DNA of 64,000 bases from Sinohyriopsis cumingii (lineage: Eukaryota > Mollusca > Bivalvia > Unionida > Unionidae). Position numbers and translations under genes: made by a program. The notes under the pieces were generated by a model. That model did no database searches and was not told where the DNA came from. It saw only the letters and a program-made list of their open reading frames with translations. Of this stretch, positions 13,112 through 24,499 are shown one piece after another. Each line of letters opens with the position of its first letter. The stretch's first letter is position 1. Location: the NCBI GenBank assembly GCA_028554795.2, contig CM068832.1, forward strand, positions 86,638,511 through 86,702,510. Reading direction: 5' to 3'.

Positions 13112-13245
13112 ATCTAAAAAGTCATAACCTCAAGGCTTTTCACCCGTTCAAGCTTAACAATTGATAACATCACGACCTTTCGCGGATACACACTTAACAA
13201 ATCATAACCTCTCGGGTTTTAATTCATACACACTTAGTCTTAAAA
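13112..13245 (+). repeat. Three degenerate units of about 45 bp
   Basis: The motif tcataacctc...ggctttt...acacacttaacaaa recurs three times (cataacctcaaggctttt, gataacatcacgacctttc, cataacctctcgggtttt). Confidence 0.45.
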
Positions 13246-13259
13246 TATCCCTGTCGTTT

Positions 13260-14461
13260 GGTAGCATTTAACTGACCTCAAACATACTTTCAACATCCTT
13301 TATACAGAACGTCCTGGGAGTAAGGATAGGGGTATAAATGAGTTATACCATTGCTTAGAATTAACCAATCTATCAACTACGTCCAGAAAACTTCTTCATG
13401 GATAATGTTTACGTTCGACAAAAAAGTTTAAATCATTTTTAGAACAAATAAGCATTGTTATGCAAATTCAAATTTAGACATCACTTTCTACTAAACGGCC
13501 TGGCATGATATTTCTAAAAAATGGAACGGATCGTTGCACTTACAATTTTACATATTTTCCGTTGTCTTCGCGCTCTAGAAATGTATCAAGTTCAGACCTC
13601 TATTTTCTACGTTTTATCCCTGGAAACAAGTTCTTATTATATTTTAAAGGTGTATTCACTTATATAATCTCTTTCAGAAATATTTTCTTTTGCCGGAATG
13701 TAGTTTTATAATTCATTCATTTCAATAGATTTCCCCTGGTTTTCTACTCATAAATGAAAATGTTTGATCCAACGTCTCTTATGAAATATGAAACGGAATT
13801 CCTACGAATTCTGGGCAAAAAAGATTTCCATCCGCAATCCTTAAGAAAACATTTTTTTCCAGCTCTTGAATTACTAGCATGATTAATATGAATTTTATTT
13901 ATTTTTGTTTCATTCATTATTAATGATAAGTTTTGAGAAAGTTGCGTCTGATGCAGACAGGGGTTGTTTTCTTATATGTGTTATATTGTTTATCCAAACT
14001 TTCTCGCTGAATGATTTGTGATAATGGTTTTATTTGCAATCATTTCTGATTGTATCCGTATTTTTATTATGGGGCTGCATTTCTTTTGTTTTGTTGTTTT
14101 CTTCTTGTATTTTAAATCTCCAGGTTTTCATGTACCTCCCTGCGGGTGCGATTTGCATTTTTTACTTTCCAGACCTTTTCCGACAAGAATGGAGCAGGCT
14201 GACAAAACTTGAATTCGATCACTGCACAATCATCGATATTATATCCGGAACGTTTCATTTCACCGTGATTGTTGATTTAATTTTTCTATTTGGCCTGTTT
14301 GATAAAATTTTATCCATTATAGTTCTAATTGGATATTTAATATGTTTTCCCACATTTGAGCTACGTCATGCAAAGCTTATGCTATGCAGTACATTTTCGT
14401 TAAACTCCACGAGGGAGGTATTCGGTAAACATTATTTAATTAAAAGTTGTCATATGTTATC
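13260..14461. other. AT-rich intergenic DNA, nothing assigned
   Basis: A 193-codon frame starting at 14034 runs from T-rich intergenic DNA into the hAT terminus. It is a chance frame. Confidence 0.5.
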
Positions 14462-14749
14462 GCATAGAACACTGATTCTCAAACAGTGTGCCGCCAGAGA
14501 TTTGCAGGTGTGCCATGGGAGTTTTGAAAAATATTTAAAATTACTAGCGTTTAGAAACCTTGAATATATCGACAAATTAGATGGTAAATCAATGTCGCAA
14601 AAGTTAAAAATGTAACATCTAAAAACGCAATCTCTGTCATTCATTGGTTCCATTCGTAACGCGAGACATGTGCGAGATCTCGGGTGAACTCTATAGCTCT
14701 AATTATAATAATAGTCTTATAATAAATACATGCAGCCCATTATGCAATG

Positions 14750-14895
14750 TTCTCGAATTTCCCACGCTAAAATAACAAATACACGACCTAACAAATCAGA
14801 CCGCTACATTTGGCCGCTTGGGGTGCAGCTATACAACAATCTCGTATTTTCCACGCTAAAATAATAAATACACGACGTAACAAATCAGACCGTTC
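14750..14895 (+). repeat. Two-copy tandem repeat of about 88 bp in hAT 5' region
   Basis: tctcgaatttcccacgctaa and tctcgtattttccacgctaa each begin a block ending in acaaatcagaccg. A single duplication of about 88 bp explains both. Confidence 0.75.
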
Positions 14896-14942
14896 CATTC
14901 CAACTTTGATTCTTATAAATAAAGTTTGTTCATTGTTTAGCT

Positions 14943-16738
14943 ATGGAGAAATACTTCAGTCTGAAACTCTGGAAGAGAAACTGTTAAATGAAAAGCAAGG
15001 AAGCCAGCGAAAGTACAAAGAAGATTACATCGAGTATGGTTTCATCGCTTCGGATCTGAAGATGCTCAATTGCCATTCTGTCTGATCTGCAACGCAGTTT
15101 TGTCGAACAAGGCGCTTGTTCCCAGTAAATTGAAGAAACACTTGGAAACAAAACATCCAGCTGTAAAGGACAAACCAAAGGAATACTTCGAAAATCACGT
15201 GGTTCAACAAATTAAACAAGCTAAGAAACTTACGAACTGCATGAAGCTGAACGAAAAGGGATTGATTGCAAGTTATAAGTTCGCTAAGGTGTTGGCAAAG
15301 CGTAGGAAAGCGCATAAAGAGGCTGAATCAGTCATTGCGCCAGCATTAGGAATTGTCGTTGAAACTATGCTTGGAACCGATGCTGCCGAAAACGTAAAGA
15401 AAATTCGTTTGTCAAATGACACGATTTCGCGCAGAATTGACGACTTATCGTCAGATTTAAAGGATCAAAATTCGAAGCACCTGACGACGAATTGTCTCTG
15501 CTGTGGTCTCTTCGAGTTGATGAATTTACAGACGTTAGTGGAAAAGCTCAGCTGCTGGCTTTTTTCGATTCATAAAGGATGGAAACTTCGTGAACGAGTA
15601 CTTATTTTCCAAACATTTGGAAACTACGGCGAGACGCGAAGACATTTTCCATTTGGTGAATGAAAACATTTTGCTCTTCAGCCTACAGTGAAACAACTGT
15701 GTCAGCGTTTGCACCGATGAATGTCTTTCCATGCAGGGAAGAAATAAGGGATTCGTCACTCTCGTGAGCCAAGAAAATCCAAACATGTTAGTTGTTCACT
15801 GTATGATCCACATAGAAGCTCTCGCCTCCAAATCTTTGCCTAAAGATTTGGAGTCTGTTCTGAGCCAAGTTAGTCAAGGCGTAAACTTCATCAAAGCTCG
15901 ACCGCTTCTATCTCGACTTTTCTCTCAACTCTGTGAAGCTATGGATTCAGACTACACATGTCTGCTGCATCATACCGACGTTCGTTTTACTTTCAAGGAG
16001 AAAAATGTTAAAGCCTCTCGTCCTTCTCAAGATTGAAGGGATTTCCTTCTTGGAGGTTGAAAAAACAAACTTTGGATTCTCTGTTCATGACGAAATCTGG
16101 TGGCTGAAGGTTCAATTTCTCGCCGATTTATTCAACAAATTAAATTCGTTGAATTTCAGTCTTCAAGGACCATCGGAAAACATCATCACTGCAAAATCAA
16201 AACTGAAGTCATTTGATGAAAAGTTGTTGCAAAGTAATGTCTCAAAGGGAGTCCTCGACTGCTTTCCTACTGTCAATGAATCTCATTCAAACAAAAAAAT
16301 CATCCTTGAAATTCAAGACACACTGAGAGACCTACAAACGGCACTGATCATTACTTCCACATCATATGCAAGCGATGAATATGGATGGGTGATCAATCCG
16401 TTCGGAAACAACGAAACTACAAATCTTACAACCGAGGAATAAGTAAAGCTCATTCATTCAAAAAAAGATAAAAATTTTTTCAGTCAACATTTCTCGAAAA
16501 GAGCCTGGAAAAGTTTTGCATCTCAATCAAGAAGTCATAGCCTGCAATCAGTTCAAAACCAATCAAAGTAATTCTGCCATTTGTGTATTCGTGGTTTTGT
16601 GAGTTTGGATTGTCAGCATTGACTGAAATCAAATCGAAAAAGAGAGAGACGCGTCTTAAAATCGACGAAGAAATGCCGACTTTGGAGCCTCGCTTCAATC
16701 TCATTTGCTCTCAAAAGCAGGCACATCCTTCACATTAA
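14943..16738 (+). pseudogene. hAT transposase relic (BED finger, ZBED5/SCAND3-like)
   Basis: Domains lie in order across changing frames. DYIEYGF is followed by a BED-type zinc finger (CLICNAVL... with KKHLETKH, about 15085-15150) and a KDKPKEYF linker. The catalytic-core start is TDECLSMQGR near 15715, followed by HCMIHIEALASKSLP (about 15798-15842, the family's C-x2-H-x-EALA block) and LLHHTDVRFTF near 15962. The helical WLKVQFLADLFNKLNSLN block is at about 16100-16155. The C-terminal dimerisation tail runs RFNLICSQKQAHPSH to a stop at 16736-16738, which is the usual end of this family. At least four frame changes or stops (near 15060, 15480, 15690 and 16440) inactivate it. The first catalytic Asp survives in TDE. 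Family transposases are about 600 residues, so the relic is near full length but broken. Confidence 0.88.
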
Positions 16739-16879
16739 ATTTAAAATTAAATATATATGTAAAAATAAATAAGGTTTTCACCACAAAAATTGATAAATCT
16801 TTTCATATGTGCCCTGAAAATGTTTAGCTCTTTTTGGTGCACCGCAAGACAATAAGTTTGAGAAACACTGGCATAGAGG

Positions 16880-17290
16880 CACACAACATAATTTTCCTTA
16901 GCGTCGAGGCACATAATTGGTTCCCATTCAACACAGTTTACAGTAAACATGTTTCATTAAACAGTATGCAAAGCCATGTAAATTAGTAACATTTAGATGA
17001 CACTTGGGAAGATATGCAATGTTAAAATAACTTGATATTCCATGTTAAGTATTCCTTTAAGGATCGTTCATGGATAATATACACCTTTATACATTTTTTT
17101 GATTCAGCCGAAATATATGATCTCGACAGAATATCCACTTTTCATGCGCATTGTTAAATACGGCCAAGTGTTTGATCCGCATTATTTTCTAGGTCGTAAT
17201 AGTTATTTTGTGTCCATAGTGTTGTTCACATGCCGATACCTGAAGATGGTTTGGTGACCTTTACAAGATTCAATTACATCAATGTCTTTT
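16880..17290. other. AT-rich intergenic DNA, nothing assigned
   Basis: No supported feature. Confidence 0.5.
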
Positions 17291-17319
17291 GATTACATTT
17301 ACCAACCATACCGTTTATA

Positions 17320-18075
17320 TTTTTTTGCAGAAAATATCCAGCCGATTGGAACTATTTATGATTATACTAGATGTAAAGTTTTTATGCTTCTTTCAGAAGA
17401 CATTTGTTATGTGTGACTGCAATGGCAGCATTTACGGTATGAAACCGGTACATTACACAATTAAATCAATAAGAAATGATTCGGTAGATACCGTTTATAT
17501 CGCCATGGTGGCAAATGCAGTGCAGTTATACTGCTGGAAAGTGCCTGGAAACCATAGTTCGACTGGCCTAAGGTGGCGTAGTTTAGATAGTTCTCTGATT
17601 TAAAGGACAATTGCATAGTTTCTACTGCCAGAACTGTTGGCAGTACGGAAACCTAACGAAGAGAGGCCGTGCGGGTGTGCGGTTGGTGGATATTCGGCAG
17701 GTTGTGAGATCTGTGGTCTTGAACTGATTATAGTAATATGTATGTATAGAAAGGACACGTCGGGCTATCTAATTTACAACAAAAGTTGTATGGAAGTCTT
17801 TGTGAATTTGGGGTAAACGTATGACTTCTAGCGGGAATCGCGTTATGGTTTGACACCGATCTGTCAAGTAAACATCCCTGGCTTGTAACAATATATATAA
17901 TTAATGAGATTGTTATGGTTGTGATAGTCCAGCATACAGTGGTGCTTCTAAAGGAGATCCCAACACGATTCTAATTGATGACATCTATGTAAACGGTATA
18001 ATTGGGAGCTGATATTTATATGGCGGCACTCAGTGTTGCCTCATGTACTTTGACGGCGATCTTTTATTGTTTCCG
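17320..18075 (+). pseudogene. Possible EGF-like and SRCR-like domain scraps
   Basis: After acceptor-like T-rich tracts ending in gcag (17332) and ttcag (17396), a frame reads CDCNGSIYG. At about 17664-17720 another frame reads RPCGCAVGGYSAGCEIC, an EGF-like Cys/Gly spacing. At 17932-18005 a third frame reads AYSGASKGDPN followed by TILIDDIYVNG, which looks like the SRCR signature (G-x-G-x-I-x-LDDV-x-C-x-G) with the Cys lost. Just upstream, GSLCEFGVNV (about 17790) could be the SRCR strand with its first Cys. The pieces are in different frames with stops between them. This could be a dead receptor-type gene or coincidence. Confidence 0.25.
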
Positions 18076-18079
18076 TTAT

Positions 18080-19130
18080 AGATTTTATGCTACTCTGAAG
18101 TACATGATAGATTTCCTCGATCTGATCTGATCTTGTTGAAATTCGAACGACGTTCCCGTCTGGGAATACCAGTGCATTATTAGCGTCTAATCCACCATGA
18201 GTTTCCTGATATTTGACCAACTATAATAAAGTCGTAATTGTGCAAGTGTGATCTTTAGTAACCGACCGTTAGATGCCTTTATCGGAGCTGGAAATCCAAT
18301 ATCTCATTCAGGCTGCGTTGACGTCGCTAATATCAGTGTCGTCGTTGTGTTAGCGACAATCTGCTTCAGTGAGGCATGTTAGTCTGCGGCCATTATTATA
18401 TATGTGGCCAACCTAAATGTGGCGTTGGAAATGTGGTTGTGTGGATGGTCGCGTTCTTGTGATACAAATAATACATATCCCTGATTGCAGCAAATTCACT
18501 ATATGATATTACATCACCATTTAACCCCGCTGCCATAATCGATTATATATTTCTACATATTTGTGTCTCCGCCCAGTTTATTTATGTGTTTATATAATTT
18601 TGACCGGCACATATAGATAGTTTTTTCGCGATAATATTAAGGTTACTCTAGCAATCAGTAAGGATACCGTATGTACATCATTGTTGATGACGATATTACG
18701 TCTGCAGTATTGTATTGTTTTGTCATATGACCCTCGACGATTTTTTTTCTGTGGTGCCTACCACGCACATTCTTACTTAAATCTGTAAGACTGCGTGCGA
18801 TTCATCCTCGCGTTATCTTATCAAAGTGTTGCAGCGACGAATATCAAGACACATGGTATACTGCGCTGTGGTTATTTTTTGTTTTCTGGATCCAATACTG
18901 TGCTATGGTAAATTTGTTTTCAAAACTGTTCAGGCTTCTTTCCTGGTGGTTGATCTTGGAGCCTAAATGTGGTGCAAAGGTTTAGTACCTAATGAGTCCC
19001 TAAATATTGTATTTCTTCTTCACAACATAAAATGGTCTGTAACTGTCAATGGTGCAGATCTCAGAGAAAGGCAGATGATGTTCAACAAGAAAACTCACAA
19101 ACAAAGCTCCTGAATTGGTCGCATGCAGCA
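18080..19130. other. Unassigned DNA, less AT-biased than surroundings
   Basis: GC content is visibly higher than in neighbouring stretches, but no frame of length or motif could be supported. Confidence 0.4.
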
Positions 19131-19139
19131 CTTCAGTAG

Positions 19140-19450
19140 GTGGCTTCAATTATTCTAGAGCTCAAGTTTTCCATTGAAGTCAGAATGGATAGTAACCAGT
19201 GCCTGTAATTTTCCATTGAGGTCAAGATATACCAGTATGGGCGAGAAGAGCACAATGTACTCGAGACAGCAAGTTTGGATTGAAGTCATTATGGACAGTA
19301 ACCACTACCAGTAATTTTCCATTGAGGTCAGAATAGACCAGAGTGGGAGAAAATCACATAATGTTCACGGGACAGTAAGTTTGCGTTGATGACTAAATAA
19401 ACGGTAACTAGTGCCAATAATTTTCCGTTGAGATTATAACAGAGTCCATA
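19140..19450 (+). repeat. 106-bp minisatellite, about 3 units
   Basis: The block (gt)aattttccattgaggtca lies at 19205 and 19311, with a diverged third copy at 19417; both steps are exactly 106 bp. Between them recur agacca/ataccag-gtggg, a-cacaatgt-c and cagcaagttt. Confidence 0.85.
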
Positions 19451-19961
19451 TACAAATTAACATTGATCGGAACATATCCTTTTGATAATAAATTATAATT
19501 TTGTTTCTTCCAGACAGACTTACATACAAGGCTCTCAATACAATTTTGTAACCAAAAATGTTGCATTTTTGGGGGGCGCGAAAGGAGAATGTCTTAATGT
19601 GGGGGGTGGGGTGAAAATCGACACCATACTTAATTTGGGTGGGAGACCTACTCTTGCTACTTAATGGGGTAGTCCCTTACAATTGCAGTAGCCTATATTA
19701 CAAGAACTATTTTATTGACTCAGTCCTTAAAAAGCTAAGATGTATATGGACATTATAATCACAGACGCCATTTAATGACTCAAATGGGCTTAAAAACCCT
19801 CCAAAATACAAACTGTTTTATTACCCATGTTGTTAAATTTTACTGTTACTGGCCACATTAGAGGTTTGAAAAACATTCTTTTGTAGCTTTTGTAACTTAT
19901 TTGACCACATCAATGAGGTTAACACTTCGGGTGTTGCATTGCATTCAGTTAGAGAACTTGC

Positions 19962-20645
19962 GGGGGGGGGGGGACACCAGACAGATGCCCCCCATTTCCC
20001 AAAAAGTATAAAAAGTATTTTATGTTTCTTTGTTTCCCCCTCAGATATGTTGTATGTTCTATTTAAACAGAATTTTGTGTAAAAAATTTAAATCTAAATT
20101 TTGATGGGGTATTTATTTTTCCCTAGTGCTATCTAAAGGGTCGTTCGTCCGAGCCTGGTTTAATTCAAAATTGCTCGAAGACCTTTCGCTTGAAAATTTT
20201 GTGACCTTTGCTAGAGGTCACCTAAGTCTCAGTGTTTGCTATTTGTATTAGTGTTATATTGTGTGTATGCTATATTTTCTGTATGTTTGAGACAGCAAGT
20301 ATAAATCAAGTTTTGTCCCAGTAGTTTTATTTCAAATATTTGGATTTAGATTCCATTTTAATTCATTTTATGTTATTTTCCGTTAATTTATTTTCAATTT
20401 AGAATTTTAGTGATCGGAACGGTGCGATATGTTAGGTTTGAAAAAAAATTATGTTGTTTCATTCGAGTATTAATATGTGTCGTTCCTCGCAAAAAGTTCT
20501 AGAATTTAGAAATAGGTAGGCTTTGTTCGATTCAAGATCCACACTTCTTTATTCTCATTGATTTCTCCTGAATCGAGTTAGGCCTCCTTTTAGTATTTTA
20601 TTAAATTGTTTCTTTAAAAAAATCCTAAATTGTTTGTATAACTAT
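19962..20645 (-). mobile_element. LINE 3'-end fragment (copy 1) with C-tail
   Basis: On the minus strand the element ends in GGGGCATCTGTCTGGTG-type sequence followed by 12 Cs, seen on the plus strand as G12 then acaccagacagatgcccc. Inward from the tail, shared blocks such as ttttga-ggggtattta, gtgacctt-gc-agaggtc and tatattttctgtatg match the 3' UTR of the larger copy at 20790. It is a 5'-truncated insertion lacking the reading frame. The inner boundary is approximate. Confidence 0.7.
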
Positions 20646-21984
20646 AGGATTGTAGATTGGTCAACCATACAGTACGGGAGCTGCATGGTTTAAGACAAAG
20701 AAGGGGTCAGTGGGGTATTTACTATGTATTAGTCTCTATTCGTATTTGTGTTTCTGTTTTGTCTGTTTATGTTCTATATTTTTTTTTTTGGGGGGGGGGG
20801 GGGGCACCAGACAGATGCCCCCTCACCAAAGATAAAAGTGTTTCATGTATTTCTGAAGCCTCCGATATTTTGCTTGTTTTCTAAGTTTGATAAAGAAATT
20901 GGTACAAACGTTTTCAAAATTTTGACGGGGTATTTACATTCCTAGTGTCTTCATTAGGTTTGGTCTTCCGAATAGGTTTCTATCACCTTGCTCAGAGTTT
21001 CTCTCATATTTTTTGTGTGACCTTGGCTGGAGGTCTCTATATCCCGTGTGTGCTATTGGTGAGTATGTTATATGTTGCTTTTGCTATACTTGTATCCGTG
21101 TAGGGATAGCCTTCTATATCAAGTCTGTACCCAGTTGTTTTACGATCCTTATAACCTGGATCTTATGAGTTTTATTTTAATTTATTTGATTAATTTATTT
21201 CAATTTTGAATTTTTTGCGAAGTGACGATGCATTAAAAAAAGAGAAAAAGAAAAAAACTATTGTTTTAGTGTATGCTATAATAGTGTGTAGCACTTCGCT
21301 TATAATGTTAAGCCAGGGTCAGCTGTGTTCTAGAGAGCTCCATATTCCCTTTATTTTTCCATACTTCACTCCCTCGAACTTGGCTACCTTTTATTAGATG
21401 TTTTATTTCCAAATAATCGCTAAATACTTTATCTCCCGTTTGGGTTATCCTGTACAGCAGAGTGACTGTACGGGTGTTAGTTATGTTTGCGACACAAAAG
21501 GTTATGTTTTATTTTGGTTTGTAAGTCCCCATGTCCTCCATGCGGGTGTTTTCCGGACTCTTCTATAGGCCTGTTCACTTCGAGTAGCGCCATGTGACTT
21601 AGCCCCATGGTTTCCTCGTCTCGTAATTTCCCCACAGGAGGTCCCTGTCCTTTCTCCTTAATTTTCCACAGAGAAATGATTAAAAATATTAATTTTCAAA
21701 ACAAAAGGTTTTATGGAAAAAAAGAATTTCAAGTATCTGCTTATCGTGAGGTAGCCGGGGCAAAGACCCTTTTGGGTAACTACCACTATTGATAGTTCTC
21801 ATTGCCCCCGCCTCTCACCCCTTTTAACTATTTTTTCCCTATAATTATTATTTGGCCACAGGCCCTCATAGTTGCAACGATGGAATCAGTAATTCTGTAT
21901 AATATTATTTAGTTACAGTTTCCATCTAAGTATAAAATATTTTGGTGTTTGTATTTATCCATTTTATTTATTTCAGTTATGACT

Positions 21985-23995
21985 TTTGACCTATTAGTTT
22001 TGGAGTTTGCGCATTGTGCCATAACATTGAATTTTGAAAATGGTCTTTTTTAGAGAGCGGACATTTTTGCGGTACTCTCGCCATGTGCCGTCTCACTGCA
22101 ACCTCTCCTGTCAACCACGCATTGTGCATGTATTTGAAGTAGAGGCTTTGGATTTTCAGGGAGCCTAGTTTATTCCAGTGCCCCCATTCTCTTCTCCAGT
22201 TTATGTGTATATTTTCTTTTTCTCTTATGCTTTTAATGCCCTTTGTCGTATCCTATCTCATCCAATTATCAGTCAGTTTTTCTTCCCTATTCCAGAGCTC
22301 CTTTTTGTCTCTATATTTTAATAGTTATTCTTTTATATTCCTTTGATTTCTGGGTATTTCCAATTGTTTGGTTAACTTATTATTTCTATATATGTCCCTC
22401 CTATTTCTTAATGTGAATCCATAACGGTATATATAGATACCGTCCCATGGAGATTGTGGTTCTGTTCTTAATCTTTTAAACCTATTTAAAATATTTGAAG
22501 CTGAAAGTAATACCGGGCTGGGGAGTGCAACCCCCCCCCCCCCCTTTCCTTAGCCTTATATAATGTTACTTTATTTATATAGTCTAGTTTAAAATCCCAC
22601 ATGTATTTTATTATACGTTTATCTATTGTATTTAATACTTTGTTACTAATATCTATAGATTTTAGTATGTAATTTAGGTGTGCATACATGTATGTTTTTG
22701 CTACTTGCACTATTTCCATAAGGCAAAGTGGCGATAGTGCCCAGATGTTCACATTTTTTTCAATTGCTTGTTTTATCTGTCTACATTTTTCCTTCTCTTC
22801 CTCTTCTCCAAAGTAAATTCCCAATGCTTTGACCTTTCTCTTAATCAGGTGTTGGGGTAAACCTGGATGGTTTCCTCTCCAGCTCCCTCTTTTAATTATT
22901 TCGGTTTCGTCATGATTAATTTGAGATCCTGATGCTTTTCCAAATTTGTCGAATTCCTTGATCAGGTATGTATATATGTAAATGAATATGAATCCTTTAT
23001 AAAGTCTGTGCAATCATCAGCGTGCTGCATCATTTTAACTTCTTCTTTTATGTTTGGTATTTTGATGCCTTCAATGTCTTTGTTTAGTTTAATGCTTATG
23101 CTTAAGATTTCAATTGCTATTACATATAATAGCATAGATAGTGCGCAACCTTGTTTCACTGATCTTTTAATTTCAAATTTACCTGTTTTTGCTCCATTTA
23201 CCTGTACCCTTGAGGTTATTTTGTTGTACTGGATTTTGGTCCATTTTTAAAAGTTGTTTCCAAATCCAAATTTCTCTAGTACTTTTTTTATAGAGTTGTG
23301 TTCCACTCTGTCAAAAGCTTTTTCCCTGATCTTAAAGTACCATAGCAACTTTTTGTCCACTGTCACTTATATGTTCAATAATAGTTTTAATACTTACTAT
23401 ATTGTGTCGTATATCTCTGCCTTTTGGGCCACATGTTTGGTTGATATTTATAATTTTCCCCATTCCGTTTTATTCTATCCGCTAAAATTTTGCTTAATAT
23501 TTTATAATTCGTGTTAAGGAGGGAAATGGGCCTCCAATATTTTAGTTCTTCTCTATCTCCTTTCCCTTTGTATAGTAAGGTTATTAACCCTTCCCTCATG
23601 CTTTCTGTCATTACATCATCTCTAAGTAAAATATTATTGTACAACCATTCCAAAATGGGCGACAACTCACCACATAATTTTATGTAGAAATCGGTGGTGA
23701 GTCCATCTCCCCTGGGGATTTTCCTTTAGTAAGACTTTGAATACTTTTCACTGTTTCTTCTTGCGAGATGAAATCATAACATATGTCCTTATGTTCTGAT
23801 GATATCATCTCGCACTGGATATCTCTTAGATACTCTTCAATTTTGTCGTCAGCAATTCCCTGCGATCTGTATAGATTAGTGTAGTATTCTTCAAAGTGTT
23901 TTAAGATTTCAAGCTTATCGGTTGTTTTCTTATCTACATTAACTTTTGGACTATCCATAATTTTTCTCCCCCTCTCCTAATTTCTTCACGTTAAT
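21985..23995 (-). pseudogene. LINE reverse transcriptase ORF2 relic
   Basis: On the minus strand, in order: HFEEYYTNLYRSQG (end of the linker after an endonuclease domain that is missing here); SIQSLTKGKSPGE (RT motif 0/1 region); LITLLYKGKGDREELKYWRPISLLNTNYKI (about 23500-23600, given as its recognisable N-terminal RT block with YWRPISLLN); and GCALSMLLYVIAIE (normally GCPLSPLLF), followed by QHADDCTDF where the family has Y/FADD. Then come ALGIYFG, a thumb region with NTIDKRIIKYMWDF and KAKERGGGGL. The C-terminal part has KCPLSKKDHFQNSMLWHN (about 22030-22085), matching the Cys/His finger of L1/Tx1-like elements with one Cys lost. Frameshifts near 23160-23390, 23010 and 23670 and stops below 22486 inactivate it. 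Confidence 0.88.
22525..22552 (-). repeat. Homopolymer C tract (G on coding strand) within LINE ORF
   Basis: A run of Cs on the plus strand at 22530-22543 falls in the KERGGGGL segment of the RT relic. It is probably slippage of Gly codons and is unrelated to the 3' C tail. Confidence 0.7.
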
Positions 23996-24499
23996 ATAAT
24001 CGTTCTGCTTTTTGTAGATATGTGTAAATTTTCCTGCCCTTATTTCTTATGCTCCATATGGGGTGTTTTTCCAGTTAGAGAAAGTGCCTTCTTGTGTATG
24101 TACACGTATAAACACACAAATAAATACTAAAGTATAGACATATATAAATTGCTAATATCGTAAATAAACAATAATTATTTAATGAGCTTGCAAGAAAGAA
24201 CTAGTATTATTGAAGAACATTGTTAAAGGAAGGAAGGAGTGAATTTTTGTCATAAATCCCACCCCACCTTTGAGGCCAGAAAAGTTTTTGCTAAGAATTC
24301 AGACTAACACCCTGCCATAATTGGGGATTTACTTCCCAGTCGGATGCGATGCATGTGGGGTGTTGTTGAAACGATATTGATTCGAGGTAATTACAGCTAA
24401 TACTGACCTGGGGTGATATACTATAATCCGGATATATAGCCAACATTTATTTATGGATGTCTATCACAATAAAGGTATAAAAGTTTACAGATTAGTCAA

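Larger units (their letters stand above)
14462..16878 (+). mobile_element. hAT transposon, complete ends, dead transposase
   Basis: The element spans 14470-16870. Left end CACTGATTCTCAAAC and right end (read on the minus strand) CAGTGTTTCTCAAAC form 15-bp terminal inverted repeats with two mismatches. Subterminal gtgtgccgcc / gcggtgcacc blocks extend the similarity. Flanking 8-mers gcatagaa (14462-14469) and gcatagag (16871-16878) form an 8-bp target-site duplication with one mismatch; 8 bp is the hAT hallmark. The interior holds one plus-strand transposase relic. A local tandem duplication in the 5' non-coding part (ccacgctaaaataa to aacaaatcagaccg, twice) is noted separately. Confidence 0.9.
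20790..24062 (-). mobile_element. LINE (L1/Tx1-like), 5'-truncated, with C-tail
   Basis: The minus-strand element runs from about 24060 (5' truncation point, upper bound approximate) through reverse transcriptase and C-terminal regions to a 3' UTR. It ends at 20790 in CATCTGTCTGGTG plus 15 Cs. The 3' UTR (20805-21980) shares blocks with the fragments at 19962 and 55472. No clear target-site duplication was found. Confidence 0.8.

Noticed and set aside
14034-14615. 193-codon hydrophobic frame
   Set aside because: It crosses the left end of the hAT element at 14470 and its first half is T-rich chance sequence.
17400-17603. Third copy of the Cys-rich WCY gene (YCWKVPGN)
   Set aside because: Cysteine spacing and order do not match the modules and there is no signal peptide.
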